NCBI RefSeq assembly: GCF_000002985.6
Contig: NC_003279.8
Location: 14,074,001 to 14,138,000 of the forward strand
Direction of reading: 5' to 3'
DNA: 64,000 nt
From: Caenorhabditis elegans
Taxonomy: Eukaryota; Nematoda; Chromadorea; Rhabditida; Rhabditidae
Both the position numbers and the translations under genes were made by a program. Position 1 is the first letter of the stretch; each line of letters starts with the position of its first letter. Positions 33,701-53,814 of the stretch are shown here, one piece after another. The notes beneath the pieces were generated by a model. The model was not told the DNA's origin. It worked only from the letters and a program-made list of their open reading frames with translations, and searched no databases.

Positions 33701-36700
33701 CAATCTACAAATTTATGTATATTTTCGCTGGAAAATTGTCAAAGCTTCAGTTTTCGAGCAAAAAAATTGCAGAAGTTGCAATTTTTCAGGGATAATTATT
33801 AAAAATCAAGTTTTCAAGAGATTTTTTTCGCAAAAATCGTCCAAATCTCCTCTCTCAGCACCTTAGCCTCCTCCTTCAAAGCCTTCTCCGTGTCAGGTGA
33901 AGCCGGGGCGTTCTTCTTCACAAACTTCTTCTGGCCCTGACCTTGAGCCTTCTTTTTCTTCTGTTTCGGCTTATTCTTCTCCCACGGCTTCCGTTTCTTC
34001 ACTTCTTCCTCCTCAACAGTAGCAGCAGCTTCTTCTGGAGCTTCCGATGCTTCCAACTCATCATCTCCACCATCTTCCGCATACTTTTTGTACTGATCAG
34101 CGAGCCCTGCTTCTTGTGGATCAATTAATCGGCTTCTTCTCATCGTAACTTTCAGTGTAACTACACATCCAGCCGTCAGTTCATGCTTATCATCTTCTCC
34201 TTCTACAACTGTCTTCGTCTCGATTTGTAGACGTGGCATCATTGATAAAACGACCATTACGTCACGATATTCCTCATTTGATAGGGATCGAAGGACGGAA
34301 CGACGGGTTTCTGCATCCATTACAGCTAGGTCATGGCACGAGAATACACGCTTCTGAAATTAGTGGAAATTAGTGAAAATTTGTTAAGAAAATCGGGGTT
34401 TTTTCATTTTTTTCCTCTAAAAATTAAAAATTCCCCGAATTTCCAGTGATTAAATTGGAATTTTCATGATTTTTAGATTTTGAAAAAGCGTTTTTAGAGT
34501 ACAAACTTAAATTTTAAGCGCTGAAAAAATATATTATTGCAAAAAAATGTAATTTTTCAAGAATTTTAGATTTTCATCGCTCTAAAATCTGATTTTTTGT
34601 CGGAAAATCGAACTTTTTCTTTACAAAACGCATAATTTAGTTTAAAAATGAGCTATAAAATGATTTTTTCGACGAAAACTGAAATTTTTAATGGAAAAAT
34701 GGCTCAATTTCACCGAAAAACCACTTGTTTGAAGGTCTTTTGCTCAAAATTTTACATTTTTATCGTATTTCACAGAAAAAGAGACAAATTTTCCAGTAAA
34801 TTCTCAGAAAAATTAGTATTTTTGACGTATTTTGTTTAAAAAATAACAAAAATTGTTGGTTGAGGCTAGAGGCTACAAACTACAAAAATACAAATTGTCG
34901 TAGCCTCAACCAATTTTTTCGGCGAAAAACGGCTTGAACCGTTGAAAAATCGATATTTTTCGACGAACAACAGACAGAAAATTTGAAAAAATTCGTATTT
35001 TTCGACGAAAACTGCACAATTTCCGAAAAAAAAACATGGGAAAAATTGAATATTCAGACTACAAACTACAAGTTGGCGTAGCCTCACCAAAAATTAATGA
35101 GTTTCGGTTGAGGCTCACACTACAAACTACAAATTTCTGACTTAAAATTTTCATTTTTAGAGCATTTTTCATCAAAAATAGCTCATTTTTAACGGTTTTT
35201 TCGACAAAATGGCTTATTTTCCGGCACAAACCTTTCTCAAATGCTGTAAATTGTAGTCTGTAATGTGTGGAAGCTGAAGCAACGGGCTATTCTTTTGCCA
35301 AAGCGCCTGAACGAACATTGGTTGCAATTTCAGAAGATTATCGAACGTTTCGATGGAAATCTTCGTGTGTTGGGAGTAGTTCATCAGATTTTGCGAGCAA
35401 TTCACCATTTCTTCGACGAAACGCAGAATTCGGGTGATTATGTAGCTGAAAAATGGGTTTTTTTGGCGATTTTTGGAGGAAATTTCGAGATTTTCAATTA
35501 AAAATCGGTATTTTAAAGCGGTTTTTATCGAATATTCGCGAAAAATAGTGAAATGTTGGCAATTTTAATGCTATTTTCAGAAAAAATGCATTACAAATGA
35601 AAATTTTAATTCAAAAATTTGTAATTTTGGTTGAGGCTACGCTAACTTGTAGTTTGTAGTCTGAGAATCCAATTTTTCTCACTTTTTTTCGAAATTTGAG
35701 CAGTTTTCGTCGAAAAAGATCAAATTTTACAAATTTTCTGGATGTTTTTTTGTGGAAAAATATGAATTTTAACACATTTCAAACCGTTTTTCGCCGAAAA
35801 AAATTGGTTGAGGCTACGACAATTTGTAGTTTGTAGCGTGAGCCTCAACCAAATTTGGGTGAGACTCCCAAACTGTGTAGTTTGTAATGTAAGCCTCAAC
35901 CAATTTTTATCACAAAATCGCCAAAAATAGTGAAATTTTGGCAATTTAAATTATTTTTCCAGATTTTTTTCGCTTTTCGGGTCATTTTTCATCGATTTTT
36001 ATGAATTTTCCATCAAAATTGTGCGATTTTTATGCTTTTTCCTGGGTTTCCATCAATTTCCAACCTCTGATCCTCCTCCAACGCATCATTTTGCGATTCC
36101 AGTGGTAATCTCGACAGATACGCGTGTAAAAGTACACGAGATTTCAGTGCATACGGTTGGCTCAACGGTTGCTCTTTTCCCTTATCATTAACACCGGCAA
36201 TCTGTTTCATGAGCCTCGGAACCTCATAATCATCAGTTTCTCGTTCCTGAATCTCCTTATTGTACTGTTTGCTGAATTCGAAGGATCCAGAGAGCACGGC
36301 GATCATTCCTAAAATTAAAAATAATTGATTTTCAGGGTGAAAATGTATTTAAAACTTGGCAAAAATGCTGAAAAACCGAATTTTTAGCTTTGAGATTAAT
36401 AAATTTCCAGAAAATTTGGATTTTCCAGCACAAAATTGCGATTTTCTGTTGAAATTAGTGGTTTTTTTTTTGTAATAAATTTGAATTTTTTTTTCGTGGA
36501 AAACCAGGACTTTTGTAAAAATCGTCAAAATTTGAGTTTTTTGCCCAAAAAAATTGCCAAAAATCTGATTTTCTGGGTGAAAACCAGTCAAAACTCAAGT
36601 TTCCTGCATGAAAATTGGCAAAAATCCGAATTTCTTAGCGGAAAATCGTCGAAAACTTTCAAAATTCCATTATTGTATGGAAAATTGCCTAAAAATCAAT

Positions 36701-39091
36701 TTTCAGGATGAAAAATTGCCAAAAATCCGACTTTCTGGGTGAAAAATCGCCAAAAAAGCAATTTTCTGGCTGAAAATTTGTGGAAAAATCGATTTTCCTC
36801 ACTTCCAATCTCCATTCTCGGTGTCCGATTGATGAAATAATAGTACATTCGTGTGGTGTCCAGAAGAACCTTGTCAGCGCTGTATTTGATCGAGCTATAC
36901 CACCACATTCCCTGAAAAATCGATTTTTCGCGAAAATTTCCAATTTCCGCCATTTCCAGCGCCAAACTCACAACAGAAACGGGCAAAATGATCATAAAAA
37001 TGAGCCCATAGAAAGCGAGCACCCAGAGTCCGTATTCTTTGCTCACAAGCCATTTGGGCAGAGCAATTCCGAAAGTTGTGGCAGTTGGGCCGTCTGGATT
37101 TCCGTATTTTTCCCAGTTTTCGCGAGCTTCTTTATCGGTGAGAGCCTGGTGAGCCTTGGCGATTTTATCGAAGAATTGAGCGTCTCCTCCACGATCCGGA
37201 TGGTGAATCTGCAAAAAATTGGGTAAAAATTCCAGATTTTTGAGCATTTTTGTGGGGAAAAAACTGAAATTTCAGAAATTTTAAGGCGAAAACAGGGCAA
37301 AAATCATGTTTTCCCGAGAAAAACTGTCTGAAATTCAATAAAAGTGCCCGAAAATTCAGTTTTTGGGTGAAAATTGCAATAAAATTTGGGAAACAGTGGG
37401 CTTTTCCAGTAAAAATAGCCAAATTTTCAGTTTTTTGGCGAAAAATTATGATTTTTATGGTACTTTCCACAAAAAATTCCTTATTTTACGGCGATTTCGC
37501 ACAAAAATTTGTTGAGGCTCACACTACAAACTACAAAAACTATCAGCCTCACCAAAAATTACTGAAATTTCAGAAATTTTAAGGCGAAAACAGGACAAAA
37601 TTCATGTTTTCTCGAGAAAAACTGTCGGAAATTCAATAAAAGTGCCCGAAAATTTAGTTTTTGGGTGAAAAAATGCAATAAAATTTGGGAAACAGTGGGC
37701 TTTTCCAGTAAAAATAGCCAAATTTTCAGTTTTCTGGGCGAAAAATTATGATTTTTATGGTATTTTCCACAAAAAAATTCCCTATTTTACAGAGATTTCG
37801 CACAAAAATTGGTTGAGGTTCACGCTACAAACTACAAAAAGTGATTAGCCTCAACCAAAAATGCATGATTATTGGTTGAGGCTCACACTACAAACTACAA
37901 AAATCTCCAGCCTCACCAAAAATTAATGCAAATTTTTAGCCTAAAATTCCTGGAAACTGCAATTTTGGAGGCAAAAAAAGTCAAAAAAATCGATTTTCAA
38001 GCCGAAAAAGGTCGAAAATAAGCTTTTTTTTCGAGAAAATATCTAATGGAGTGAAATTTCAAGATTTTGAGGCTTTTCTGTGGGAAAAAATAAATTTTCA
38101 ACAATTTTAGCGAAAAAATTGGTTTTCAGCGGAAAAAAAAACCAAAAATATAGATCTTGACGCAAAACCGACCGAAAATTGCAAAAAATTTAGTTTTAGA
38201 GTAAAAATTGCAATAAATTATGAAAAAATTGGGTTTCTCCAGTAAAAATAGCCTAAATATTAGATTTATTGGCGAGAAAGTGTTTGAAAATCAGGTTTTT
38301 GCAAAAATATTTCGATTTTCGAGGCATTTTCCACGAAAAAATCCATATTTTACGGAGATTTCGCACAAAAATTGGTTGAGGCTAACACTACAAACTACAA
38401 AATTCGCGAGCCTCAACCAAAAATTAAAACAATTTTTTCATCTAAAATACTTGGAAACTGCATTTTTCGAGGTAAAAAACAGTAAAAAGTTCGATTTTCT
38501 TCGATTTTCAAGCTGAAAAATGTCGAAAATAGGGGTTTCTCAGTAAAAAATCGCCGAAATTCCAATTTCCAGCACCTTTGACATATCTCTCCAGGCCTTT
38601 TTGATGGCCTTCTCGTCGGCGCCCTGATCCAGACCCAAAATCTGATACGGGTCATAGTCCTTGTGAGTTTGCTCGATTTCAGTCGTTTTTTTCACAATTA
38701 TCGCGAAAATTGCCCACGCTACAACGAGAACCTGCAATTTTTTGGGATTTTTAGTGGATTTTTTCCGGATTTTTCAGTTTTAAAGCCTTACAACGATGGT
38801 AATAATCTTTTTAGTCCGTCGCCACGGCTTATTCGCCGCTTTTTGTCGTCTTTTCTTGTCACAACCGTCGCATTGGCACTCGTGTTCGTTGATCACGTGT
38901 TCTGGTTCTAAAAATACGAAAAAATACGAAAAAATTATGAATTTTAAGCCAAAAAATCGATTTTTACCTGGTTTCGAGGCTCCTGGAAGGCATAGGTAGG
39001 TCGCCGGGAACAGAATAATCGCGTAGAATGCCACGAGCACATAGTAAAATGTGTTGCCGACTTCGTCGTACTCAAACGACGCGCGGCCCAT
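30794..39091 (-). CDS. dnj-29: SEC63 homologue, J-domain ER translocation protein
   Basis: Eleven exons: 39091-38968, 38907-38792, 38731-38576, 37208-36972, 36911-36803, 36308-36065, 35445-35232, 34353-33862, 32671-32336, 31164-31060, 30919-30794; 752 residues, close to human SEC63 (760). Three membrane segments are seen: near residues 13-35, 78-97, and 190-210 (LWVLAFYGLIFMIILPVSVV). A lumenal J domain lies between the second and third (YDPYQILGLDQGADEKAI, with HHPDRGG split by intron 3). A Sec63/Brl domain with a lysine-rich insert (KKRKPWEKNKPKQKKKKAQ) and a very acidic C-terminus (EDDDSDEE) follow. SEC63 recruits lumenal BiP to the Sec61 channel for protein import and ERAD. A trans-splice acceptor lies about 20 bases before the ATG. 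Several donors are weak (GTGCTG, GTTGGA, GTTTGT). Confidence 0.94.
31440..32335. repeat. About 300-bp tandem triplication in dnj-29 intron 9
   Basis: The block beginning ACCGAAAAAGCATTAGAAAT occurs at about 31475, 31770 and 32080 (period about 296-304). Each copy carries two dyads (TTGGTTGAGGCT facing core words). The first two copies are almost identical and the third is truncated and diverged. Confidence 0.9.
37264..37860. repeat. About 293-bp tandem duplication in dnj-29 intron 3
   Basis: The block ACTGAAATTTCAGAAATTTT starts near 37264 and again near 37560. Both continue through AGGCGAAAACAGG, CAGTGGGCTTTTCCAG and a TTGGTTGAGG dyad. A third, weaker relative follows at about 38200-38410. 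Confidence 0.85.
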
Positions 39092-39635
39092 TTTTTAGCG
39101 ATTAATTACTGTAAAAATAGTGATTTTTTGAGTTTATCAAGTGGTTTTTCGTTTGAAAATATCGAAAATAACGTTGAAAAACTGAAAAAATGTGCGATGA
39201 CGTGACACTTCGATTTGCAGTGTCTTCCGCAAAACTGTGCGGCGGTGTTGCAAAATTGCGTGCGCCACTTGCAAAAAGGGGCGGAGTCATTGGTTTTTGA
39301 TGATTTTAATGGGTTTTTCGTGATTTTTAACTCAAAAAATTGAGAAAAAACTTGTTTTAGCACTAAAATTTGATAGATTTAGCAAAATTTAGGCAAATTT
39401 CCTAAAATATCAGCAATTTTCAAAGACTTTGCTCAAAAAACATGAAAACAGCAAAACTGTGCGTAGGAGTTGCAAAATACCGCGCGCCGCGCTTGCCAAA
39501 GTGGGCGGGATCACGGGTTATTTATTTTTATAATAAATTTCGAAAAAAATAATCGGTTTTTGTTGGTTTTATTGGATTTTTCTGCATTTTTTAAAGTTTT
39601 TTTTTGATTTTAAAGCTTAAAATATCGATTTTCAG
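39092..39635. promoter_or_regulatory. Divergent promoter region dnj-29 / NDUFA2 gene
   Basis: 544 bases between start codons. Two copies of a 65-base GC-rich module (39229-39295 and 39450-39516) share GCAAAACTGTGCG, then GTTGCAAAAT, GCGCC, CTTGC and GGGCGG in the same order and orientation. They are the only GC-rich patches in the spacer and are likely shared promoter elements. Confidence 0.65.
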
Positions 39636-40003
39636 ATGTCTGTCCGTCTTGCCGGCACCGCTCTTCGCGAGATTCGCATCCACGTCTGCCAGAAAAGTCC
39701 AGCATCGGCGGGAGTCCGCGCGTTCATCGAAAACGACTATGTTGGAATCAAAAAAGCCAATCCACAGTTCCCAATTCTGATTCGTGAGGCGTCTGGCATC
39801 GTGCCAAGGTGGGAAATTATCGATTTTTGGGTGAAATTGCGGTTTTTTGCAGAGTTTTCGCCAGATACGAGCACGGAGTTGAGCGAGTCGCCACTTTGGA
39901 GGATTTGTCGAGAGAAAATGTAGGATTTTTGGTGGAATTTAATGCCGAAAATCGATATTTTCAGGTCAAATCTACTATTACTCAATTGGCGTCCCAGAAA
40001 TAA
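39636..40003 (+). CDS. NADH dehydrogenase 1 alpha subunit 2 (NDUFA2/B8) homologue
   Basis: Three exons: 39636-39808, 39853-39919, 39965-40003; 92 residues, against about 99 in human NDUFA2. The protein reads LREIRIHVCQKSPASAGVRA, then KKANPQFPILIREASG and FARYEHG. These are the conserved blocks of the thioredoxin-like B8 subunit in the matrix arm of mitochondrial complex I, including the family cysteine in IHVCQ. It is an accessory, non-catalytic subunit. An acceptor (TTTTCAG) directly precedes the ATG, so trans-splicing is likely. A poly(A) signal at 40069-40074, followed about 120 bases later by a strong acceptor for the next gene, suggests it is the first gene of an operon. Confidence 0.95.
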
Positions 40004-40068
40004 CCTGGCGAAGAGTTTAGAGTCGAAAAAAAATTCTAATTTTTTAATTTTTCCTGTAGAAATTCATT

Positions 40069-40074
40069 GAATAA
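40069..40074 (+). terminator. Poly(A) signal of the NDUFA2 gene
   Basis: AATAAA 65 bases past the stop codon. Confidence 0.7.
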
Positions 40075-40180
40075 ATCGTTTTTATAGCTTTTTTAAGCGA
40101 ATTTTTTTGAATTTTCCGGGTATTTTCACCCAAAAACCTACTGTTTTACCTATTTTTCCGTAATATTTCCAATTTTTATC

Positions 40181-40193
40181 AGTTTTTTTTCAG
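40181..40193 (+). promoter_or_regulatory. Probable SL2 trans-splice acceptor of the TLC gene
   Basis: AGTTTTTTTTCAG ends at 40193, 13 bases before the ATG at 40207 and about 110 bases after the expected cleavage site of the upstream gene. This is the classic C. elegans operon spacing. Confidence 0.6.
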
Positions 40194-40206
40194 ACAGTTC
40201 TGGAAA

Positions 40207-43200
40207 ATGCGGCAGCTGGCGGAGCTGTTGACGGATCTTCTTGGCCCAGTGCCAACAATGTTTTTATGGGTAAGAAATTCGAAATTTCAAATAATTTCAA
40301 ATAAAACTCAAAAAAAAATTAATTTTTTAAATAATTTTTCGTGAAAAATTAATTATTATTTATTTCTAATTTTCCAATGAAATCAACAACGATTTCTTCG
40401 ATTATTTTTGTGAGTTTTCACTCAAAAAATGCCAAAAACCCCCGATTTTCTGCGAATTTAGGCCCAAAAATCCATTTTCTCCAGGTAATCGTCTCATTTG
40501 CCTTCTTCCGAGCCCTGCAATTCATCGTTCGTTGGTACTTATTTGGCAAATGGACGTGGCCGAACTTTAACTTTTTCGACATCCGAAACCGCATTCGGAG
40601 GAGACGGAGAGGCGGTCAAGAAGCTGAAAATACTGAAAATCCGCCTGAAAATGAGGCAGAAGCCGGCGAGCAGGTCGAACAGGAGCCCGAGCCCGACAGC
40701 AGAGATCTGTCGGTGAGAATTCAGAAATTTACTGCAAAAAAAATCCAAAAACTAGGAAGTTTGAGCTAAAAAAGCAGTTTTTTTTTTCGAAATTTGAGCA
40801 TTTTTTGTTGAAAAATATCGATTTTACAGCATTTTAAGCAGTTTTTCATCAAAAAAAAAGTTGGTTGAGGCTACACAAATTTGTAGTTTTTAGTCTTAGC
40901 CTCAACCAATCAGCTTTTGCTTCAAAACGCCGAAAATTGTTGAAATTTCTATCAAAATCGCTTATTTCTAGAGTTTCTACTACAAGTTTCAATAAAAACT
41001 TTACAAAAACGTTGAAATTCTTTCCCAAAACTCCTGAAAAGTGCTCAAAACTTGGTTGAGGCTACACAAACTTGTAGTTTGTAGTCTGAGCCTCAACCAA
41101 ATCAGCAAATCAGCCAGAAAATATAAATTTTTCCGAATTTTTACCTAAAAACTCCACATTTTCCAGGCTATCCCACCGAATAAGAAATGGCGAATCTCCA
41201 ACGAATGTGTCTCACTATTCCACTCGGTTATATCAGGATTATGGGCCGCCTACGCACTTTTATACTATAAACAGCTCGTTCAGGACCTCGTTAATTATCG
41301 ATGTGACGTTGCAATCAATTTGGTTAGATTTTAGCGAGAAAATTCGGAAAAAATGACTAAAAAACTCGAATTTCGAATAAAAAAAACCAAAAAAATTGGT
41401 TGAGGCTACACAAACTTGTAGTTTGTAGTCTATAGCCTCACTCAATGAAATCAATCAATTTTCCCCACAAATAATGCAATTTAGTGCTAAAAATTGGCAA
41501 TTTTTCAACTTTTCTCAACCAATTTGTGAGTTCTGTCCATATTTTGAGGAAAAAAAATCAAAAAATGTCGATTTTGTAACAAAAAAGCACGGAAAACGTT
41601 GGTTGAGGCTGAACCGAATTTGTAGTTTGTAGTCCCATCGCTTCAACCATCATTGAGTCACGAAGAGACTACAAAATACAAAAGTTGAACGTTTTTGCTC
41701 AAAATGTTGCGATTTTCATCGAATTTTGTTCGTTTTTCTGCAATTTTCGCCGATTTTTTTGTGAGAAATTGCCAAAAATTTCGAATTTTCAAGAAAGTTC
41801 CGAGTGAATTAGTGAAAAAAAATTTGTTGAGGCTCTCAAGTTTTTATAGTTTGTAGTCTATAGCCTCACTCGACGAAAAAATCAAATTTTCTTCACAAAT
41901 AATGCAGTTTTGTGCTGAAAATAGTGTATTTTTCACATTTCCTGCCTATTTTTTAAGAAAAAATGATTTAAAAATTCAAAAAATCTCGATTTTCTACCAA
42001 AAAAGCATTGAAAACGTTGGTTGAGGCTCTCAATTTTTTGTAGTTTGTAGTCTTAGCCTCACTCAACGAAAAAATACAATTTTCCCCACAAATGATGCAA
42101 TTTAATGCCAAAAAGTGTCCCTTTTTCAACTTTTCTCAACCAATTTGTGAGTTCTGTCCATTTTTTGTGAAAAAAATAACGATTTTTTGATAAAAAGGCA
42201 TTAAAAACGTTGGTTGAGGCTGAGATACTTGTAGTTTGTAGTCTATAGCCTCACTCAACCAAAAAATCCAATTTTCCCCACAAATAATGCAGTTTTGTGC
42301 TGAAAATAGTGTATTTTTCACATTTCCTGCCTATTTTTACAAGAAAAAATTGTTAAAAAATTCAAAAAATCTCGATTCTCTACCAAAAAAGCATTAAAAA
42401 CGTTGGTTGAGGCTGAGATACTTGTAGTTTGTAGTCTATAGCCTCACTCAACCAAAAAATCCAATTTTCCCCACAAATAATGCAGTTTTGTGCTGAAAAT
42501 AGTGTATTTTTCACATTTCCTGCCTATTTTTACAAGAAAAAATTGTTAAAAAATTCAAAAAATCTCGATTCTCTACCAAAAAAGCATTAAAAACGTTGGT
42601 TGAGGCTCTCAATTTTTTGTAGTTTGTAGTCTATAGCCTCACTCAACCAAAAAATTTTCACGTTTTTTTTTCGATTTTTTCTACAAATTTCGAAATTTTT
42701 CCATTTTTTCAAGCTTCTCGCTTGTAGTTTGTAGTCCAAGCCCAACTGAATTCAAAATTTTCAGGTTCTAATGTCTGCGGGATACCTTTTCCACGATCTC
42801 GTCGATCTTCTGGTCAATGAGCAATCCGCCAGAATTATCGAGCTTCTTTTCCATCATGTTGTCGTTCTTTCCGCGTTCGCCGTCACAATGGTGAGGGTTT
42901 TCTGCTGAAATCCCCCAAAAAACCCAATTTTTTTGCAGTTTTTCAACCGATTCCTCGGCGTCGTTGTGTTCGGATTGCTCATGGAGCTCAACTCGATTTT
43001 CCTGCACTCGAGGAGCTTGTTGAACTTGTAATTTCAGCGATTTTTCCGTGATTTTCAGCCAAATCACCTATTTTTCCAGGTACGGAGTCGACAAGAAGAG
43101 CCCATCGTTCCGTATAATCGCTCTGCTCAATATGGTGACACTTTTCGCGTTCCGTCTCTGCGTTTCTGCGTATTTAGTCTATTTTGTGGTGAGATTTTGT

Positions 43201-44192
43201 GCATTTTTCAGTGGAAAAATCGAGTTTTCGATGATTTTTTCACTAAAAACACGGCAAAATTTGCACAATTTCCATGTTCCAGGTGGTCTCAATTCCGGAT
43301 CTCGAGTGGTATGTATCAATTATTAACGGTCTAGTCATCGCCTCGCTCGCCTCCACAAATACAGTGCTCACTTACCGGCTTTTGGCAGCTGATGGGCTTT
43401 TGGGTGAGATTTTTAAGTTTTTAACTGAAAAATTCGGAATTTTCAGCCGAATTTTAGTCGAAACGCCGAACTTTTGAAGAAAAAACGATTTTTTCGAAGG
43501 AAAAAGCGAGAAAAAAGTTGGTTGAGGCTGTAGACTACAAACTACAGAACCAGTATAGCCTCAACCACGATGGTTGAGGCTCAGAGGACTTTGTGTAGTT
43601 TGTAGTCTTCGAGCCTCAACCATTGTTTTGGAGAAAAAATGCTTTAGAAAACTCCAATTTTCCTTTTTTTTTTCCTTTTTTTTTAAACAATTTTCGATAT
43701 TTTCAGGCTCCCGACGTACACGAAGAACCCCCGCAGCTACCGCAGAAACACAAGTTGGTGACGTGGAAAGTGGTCCGCTTAGGACACAAGTTGAGGATGA
43801 GGTTCGAAATTTTGGATTTTCTCACCCCAAAATTCATCAGTTTTGCGAAATTTTAGTGAAAATTCGAGAAAAATTCGATGAAAATCGCGAAAATTTCAAG
43901 CGAAAACCAATTGGTTGAGGCTGAGCTGAATTTGTAGTTTGTAGTCTCTTAGCCTCACTCAAAGATGGTTGAGGCTCAAAGACTACAAACTACAAAAACA
44001 TCGATTTCTAGGTCATTTTCACGTGATTTTCTCGAATTTTTCACTCATTTCCCGTTTAGATTTCTCGCAAATCGAGCATAATGACTACAAACTACAATTT
44101 AAGTCAATTTATTTGTTTTGTTGCAGGACCATCACACAATCGGAGTGCAAACGATTCATGGAACAACAGAAGACGCGACACAAACTGTTTGA
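40207..44192 (+). CDS. TLC-domain multi-pass membrane protein (TLCD1/2-like)
   Basis: Nine exons: 40207-40269, 40485-40712, 41167-41322, 42765-42890, 42939-43027, 43080-43188, 43283-43403, 43707-43801, 44127-44192; 350 residues. About seven hydrophobic segments are present (VIVSFAFFRALQFIVRWYLF, FHSVISGLWAAYALLYY, RIIELLFHHVVVLSAFAVTM, FLGVVVFGLLMELNSIF, FRIIALLNMVTLFAFRLCV, and others). The pattern RISNECVSLFHS with a later LFHHVVV pair is typical of TRAM-LAG1-CLN8 domains. TLCD proteins shape membrane lipid composition; ceramide synthases share the fold, but the HD motif is not seen, so synthase activity is unlikely. A charged loop (RRRRRGGQEAENTENPPENE) sits between the first two segments. 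Intron 3 (1.4 kb) is full of tandem dyads. Confidence 0.8.
42010..42650. repeat. About 195-bp tandem array in TLC gene intron 3
   Basis: The word AAAAACGTTGGTTGAGGCT recurs near 42010, 42205, 42400 and 42592, with a related copy near 41596. Between occurrences the words CCACAAATAATGCAGTTTTG and AGTGTATTTTTCACATTTCC repeat. Period about 190-197 bases. Confidence 0.9.
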
Positions 44193-44757
44193 ACTCACCC
44201 CGCCGCTCCCCCAATTGTACCTATTTATCTGTTAAAAATTGAAATTCTTCGGTTTTTTGGTGATTTTTAAGCGAAAAATCGCGAAAATTTGATAAAAATT
44301 GGGTGAGGCTCGCCAAATTTTGTAGTTTGTAGTCTATAGCCTCACCCAACAGATTTTCCACCAAAAATCGACGTTTTCAGTACTTTTTCCTGCTTTTTTT
44401 GCCATTTTTTTTTCTGTATCTACCGTAATACTTGTTATTTATTGATTTTTCCCCCCATTTTTTAGCCCCAAATTTTTACCAAATCACTCATTCCATGTCT
44501 ATCTTGGCCGCGCACCAAAGATGCAAACTGTCATTTTGATGATATCACGAAGTTCCACGACGCTTTTCTCTGCTTACAGTATTTATTTTTTTAAATTTTT
44601 TTTTTCACACGAAATTGACTCTAATTTATATTAAAAATACTCGATTTTTGATTTTTGAAAATTTAAATTTTTAAATTTTTAACTGTAATTTACGGTGTTT
44701 TATATCGAATTTTTCGACCCGATTTTCAGCCGATTTCAGCAAAAATTTCCAGACAAA
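44193..44757. other. Spacer TLC gene / mys-2
   Basis: 565 bases; one dyad near 44300, AT-rich remainder. An acceptor (TTTCCAG) ends at 44752, five bases before the mys-2 ATG, so mys-2 is trans-spliced. No clear AATAAA for the TLC gene was found. Whether mys-2 is a third operon gene is open. Confidence 0.5.
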
Positions 44758-52849
<8,092 letters not shown>

Positions 52850-53177
52850 AAATTTGTAAATTTTGCCGGTTTTTTTTAAATGGAAATTTATGGAATTTTG
52901 AATTTTTTGAAAAAAAAATTTGCAAAAAAATTTTTTTTTTCGAAAATTTTTTTTGAAATTTTTTTTCGAAATTTTAATTTTTAATTTCCCTCCTCGAAAA
53001 CCCCAAAATTTTCCAGAATTTTCAGTATTTTTTTGTCTTTCTGTAAAAAAAAATGCATTAATCATATATAATCATTATCATTATAATCACTATTCATTTA
53101 TTCATTGATCTCCTTTGCCCCGCCCCGCCGCCTCTGTTTTTATCGATTTTTTTCTTCTTCATGTTTTTACGTTTTCC

Positions 53178-53183
53178 AATAAA
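53178..53183 (+). terminator. Poly(A) signal of mys-2
   Basis: CCAATAAACC, the only AATAAA seen between the stop codon and the SINE-like element. Confidence 0.5.
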
Positions 53184-53285
53184 CCTCGTATAATAATTTA
53201 AACTTTTTGCTAAACTTTACATAACACGGATGATATTAATAGCTTTGTTGAGCGGAAAATTTGAAGTTTTTCAAGAAAAAAAAAA

Positions 53286-53339
53286 TTATTACACATTCGT
53301 GGAAATATTTGGACAAAATTTCTACGAATGTGTAATAAC
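53286..53339. repeat. Palindrome TTATTACACATTCGTGG, copy 1
   Basis: TTATTACACATTCGTGG on the left and ACGAATGTGTAATAA on the right around a 20-base spacer. Relatives at about 54034-54065 (left arm only clear) and 54718-54754 (perfect short dyad). Confidence 0.8.
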
Positions 53340-53494
53340 AATTTTTTAAAGGATTTTTTGTCGGAAATAGGTGCAAAATTGGAAAATGTATTAAACTTTT
53401 ATATTTAAAGTTTGAAATTCGTACGGAAACTAAAAAAAAATCTGATGCGAGAACCAAAAAAATCGAAAAAAATTTTTTTTCTGATTAAAAAAAA

Positions 53495-53745
53495 AGGATT
53501 AAAGGACGATCCGTTCTTCAAGTGCTATGCACTGCGGATCTGGGATTCAGGTACACTGCCTGGTGGTGATCCCTCTGGGCTGTAATTTAAGCCACGTCCT
53601 AGCCGGGGACTGTGGCCGATAATCCAGTCGTGGATTGCTCCACTTCCCAATAGAGGCTGGGTGAACCTAGGGGGTGAGGCCGGACTTGAACTCGTGACCT
53701 CCAGACTGCTAGCGGCCACCACTACCGACTGAGCTATCTGCCCCC
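53495..53745 (-). mobile_element. tRNA-derived SINE-like element
   Basis: On the minus strand a tRNA-like head starts with GGGGGCAGATAGCTCAGTCG. It carries A-box TAGCTCAGTCG (53726-53736) and B-box AGTTCAAGTCC (53683-53693), with a terminal GGGGG/CCCCC pairing possible. It continues about 170 bases of unrelated body and ends in CCTTTAATCC plus a T-rich tail at about 53495. Head, body and tail are the plan of a SINE; the partner LINE is unknown. Confidence 0.6.
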
Positions 53746-53814
53746 CTCTTTAAAAATTTTTTTCTAAAAAAAATCGAAAAACGAACACGCGTGATGAGCA
53801 ACTAAAGTTGAGCA

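Larger units (their letters stand above)
52850..53494 (+). other. 3' flank of mys-2
   Basis: AT-rich 3'UTR and spacer. AATAAA at 53178-53183 lies about 330 bases past the stop and is the likely poly(A) signal. A palindrome (53286-53339) lies in the spacer. No gene seen. Confidence 0.55.
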
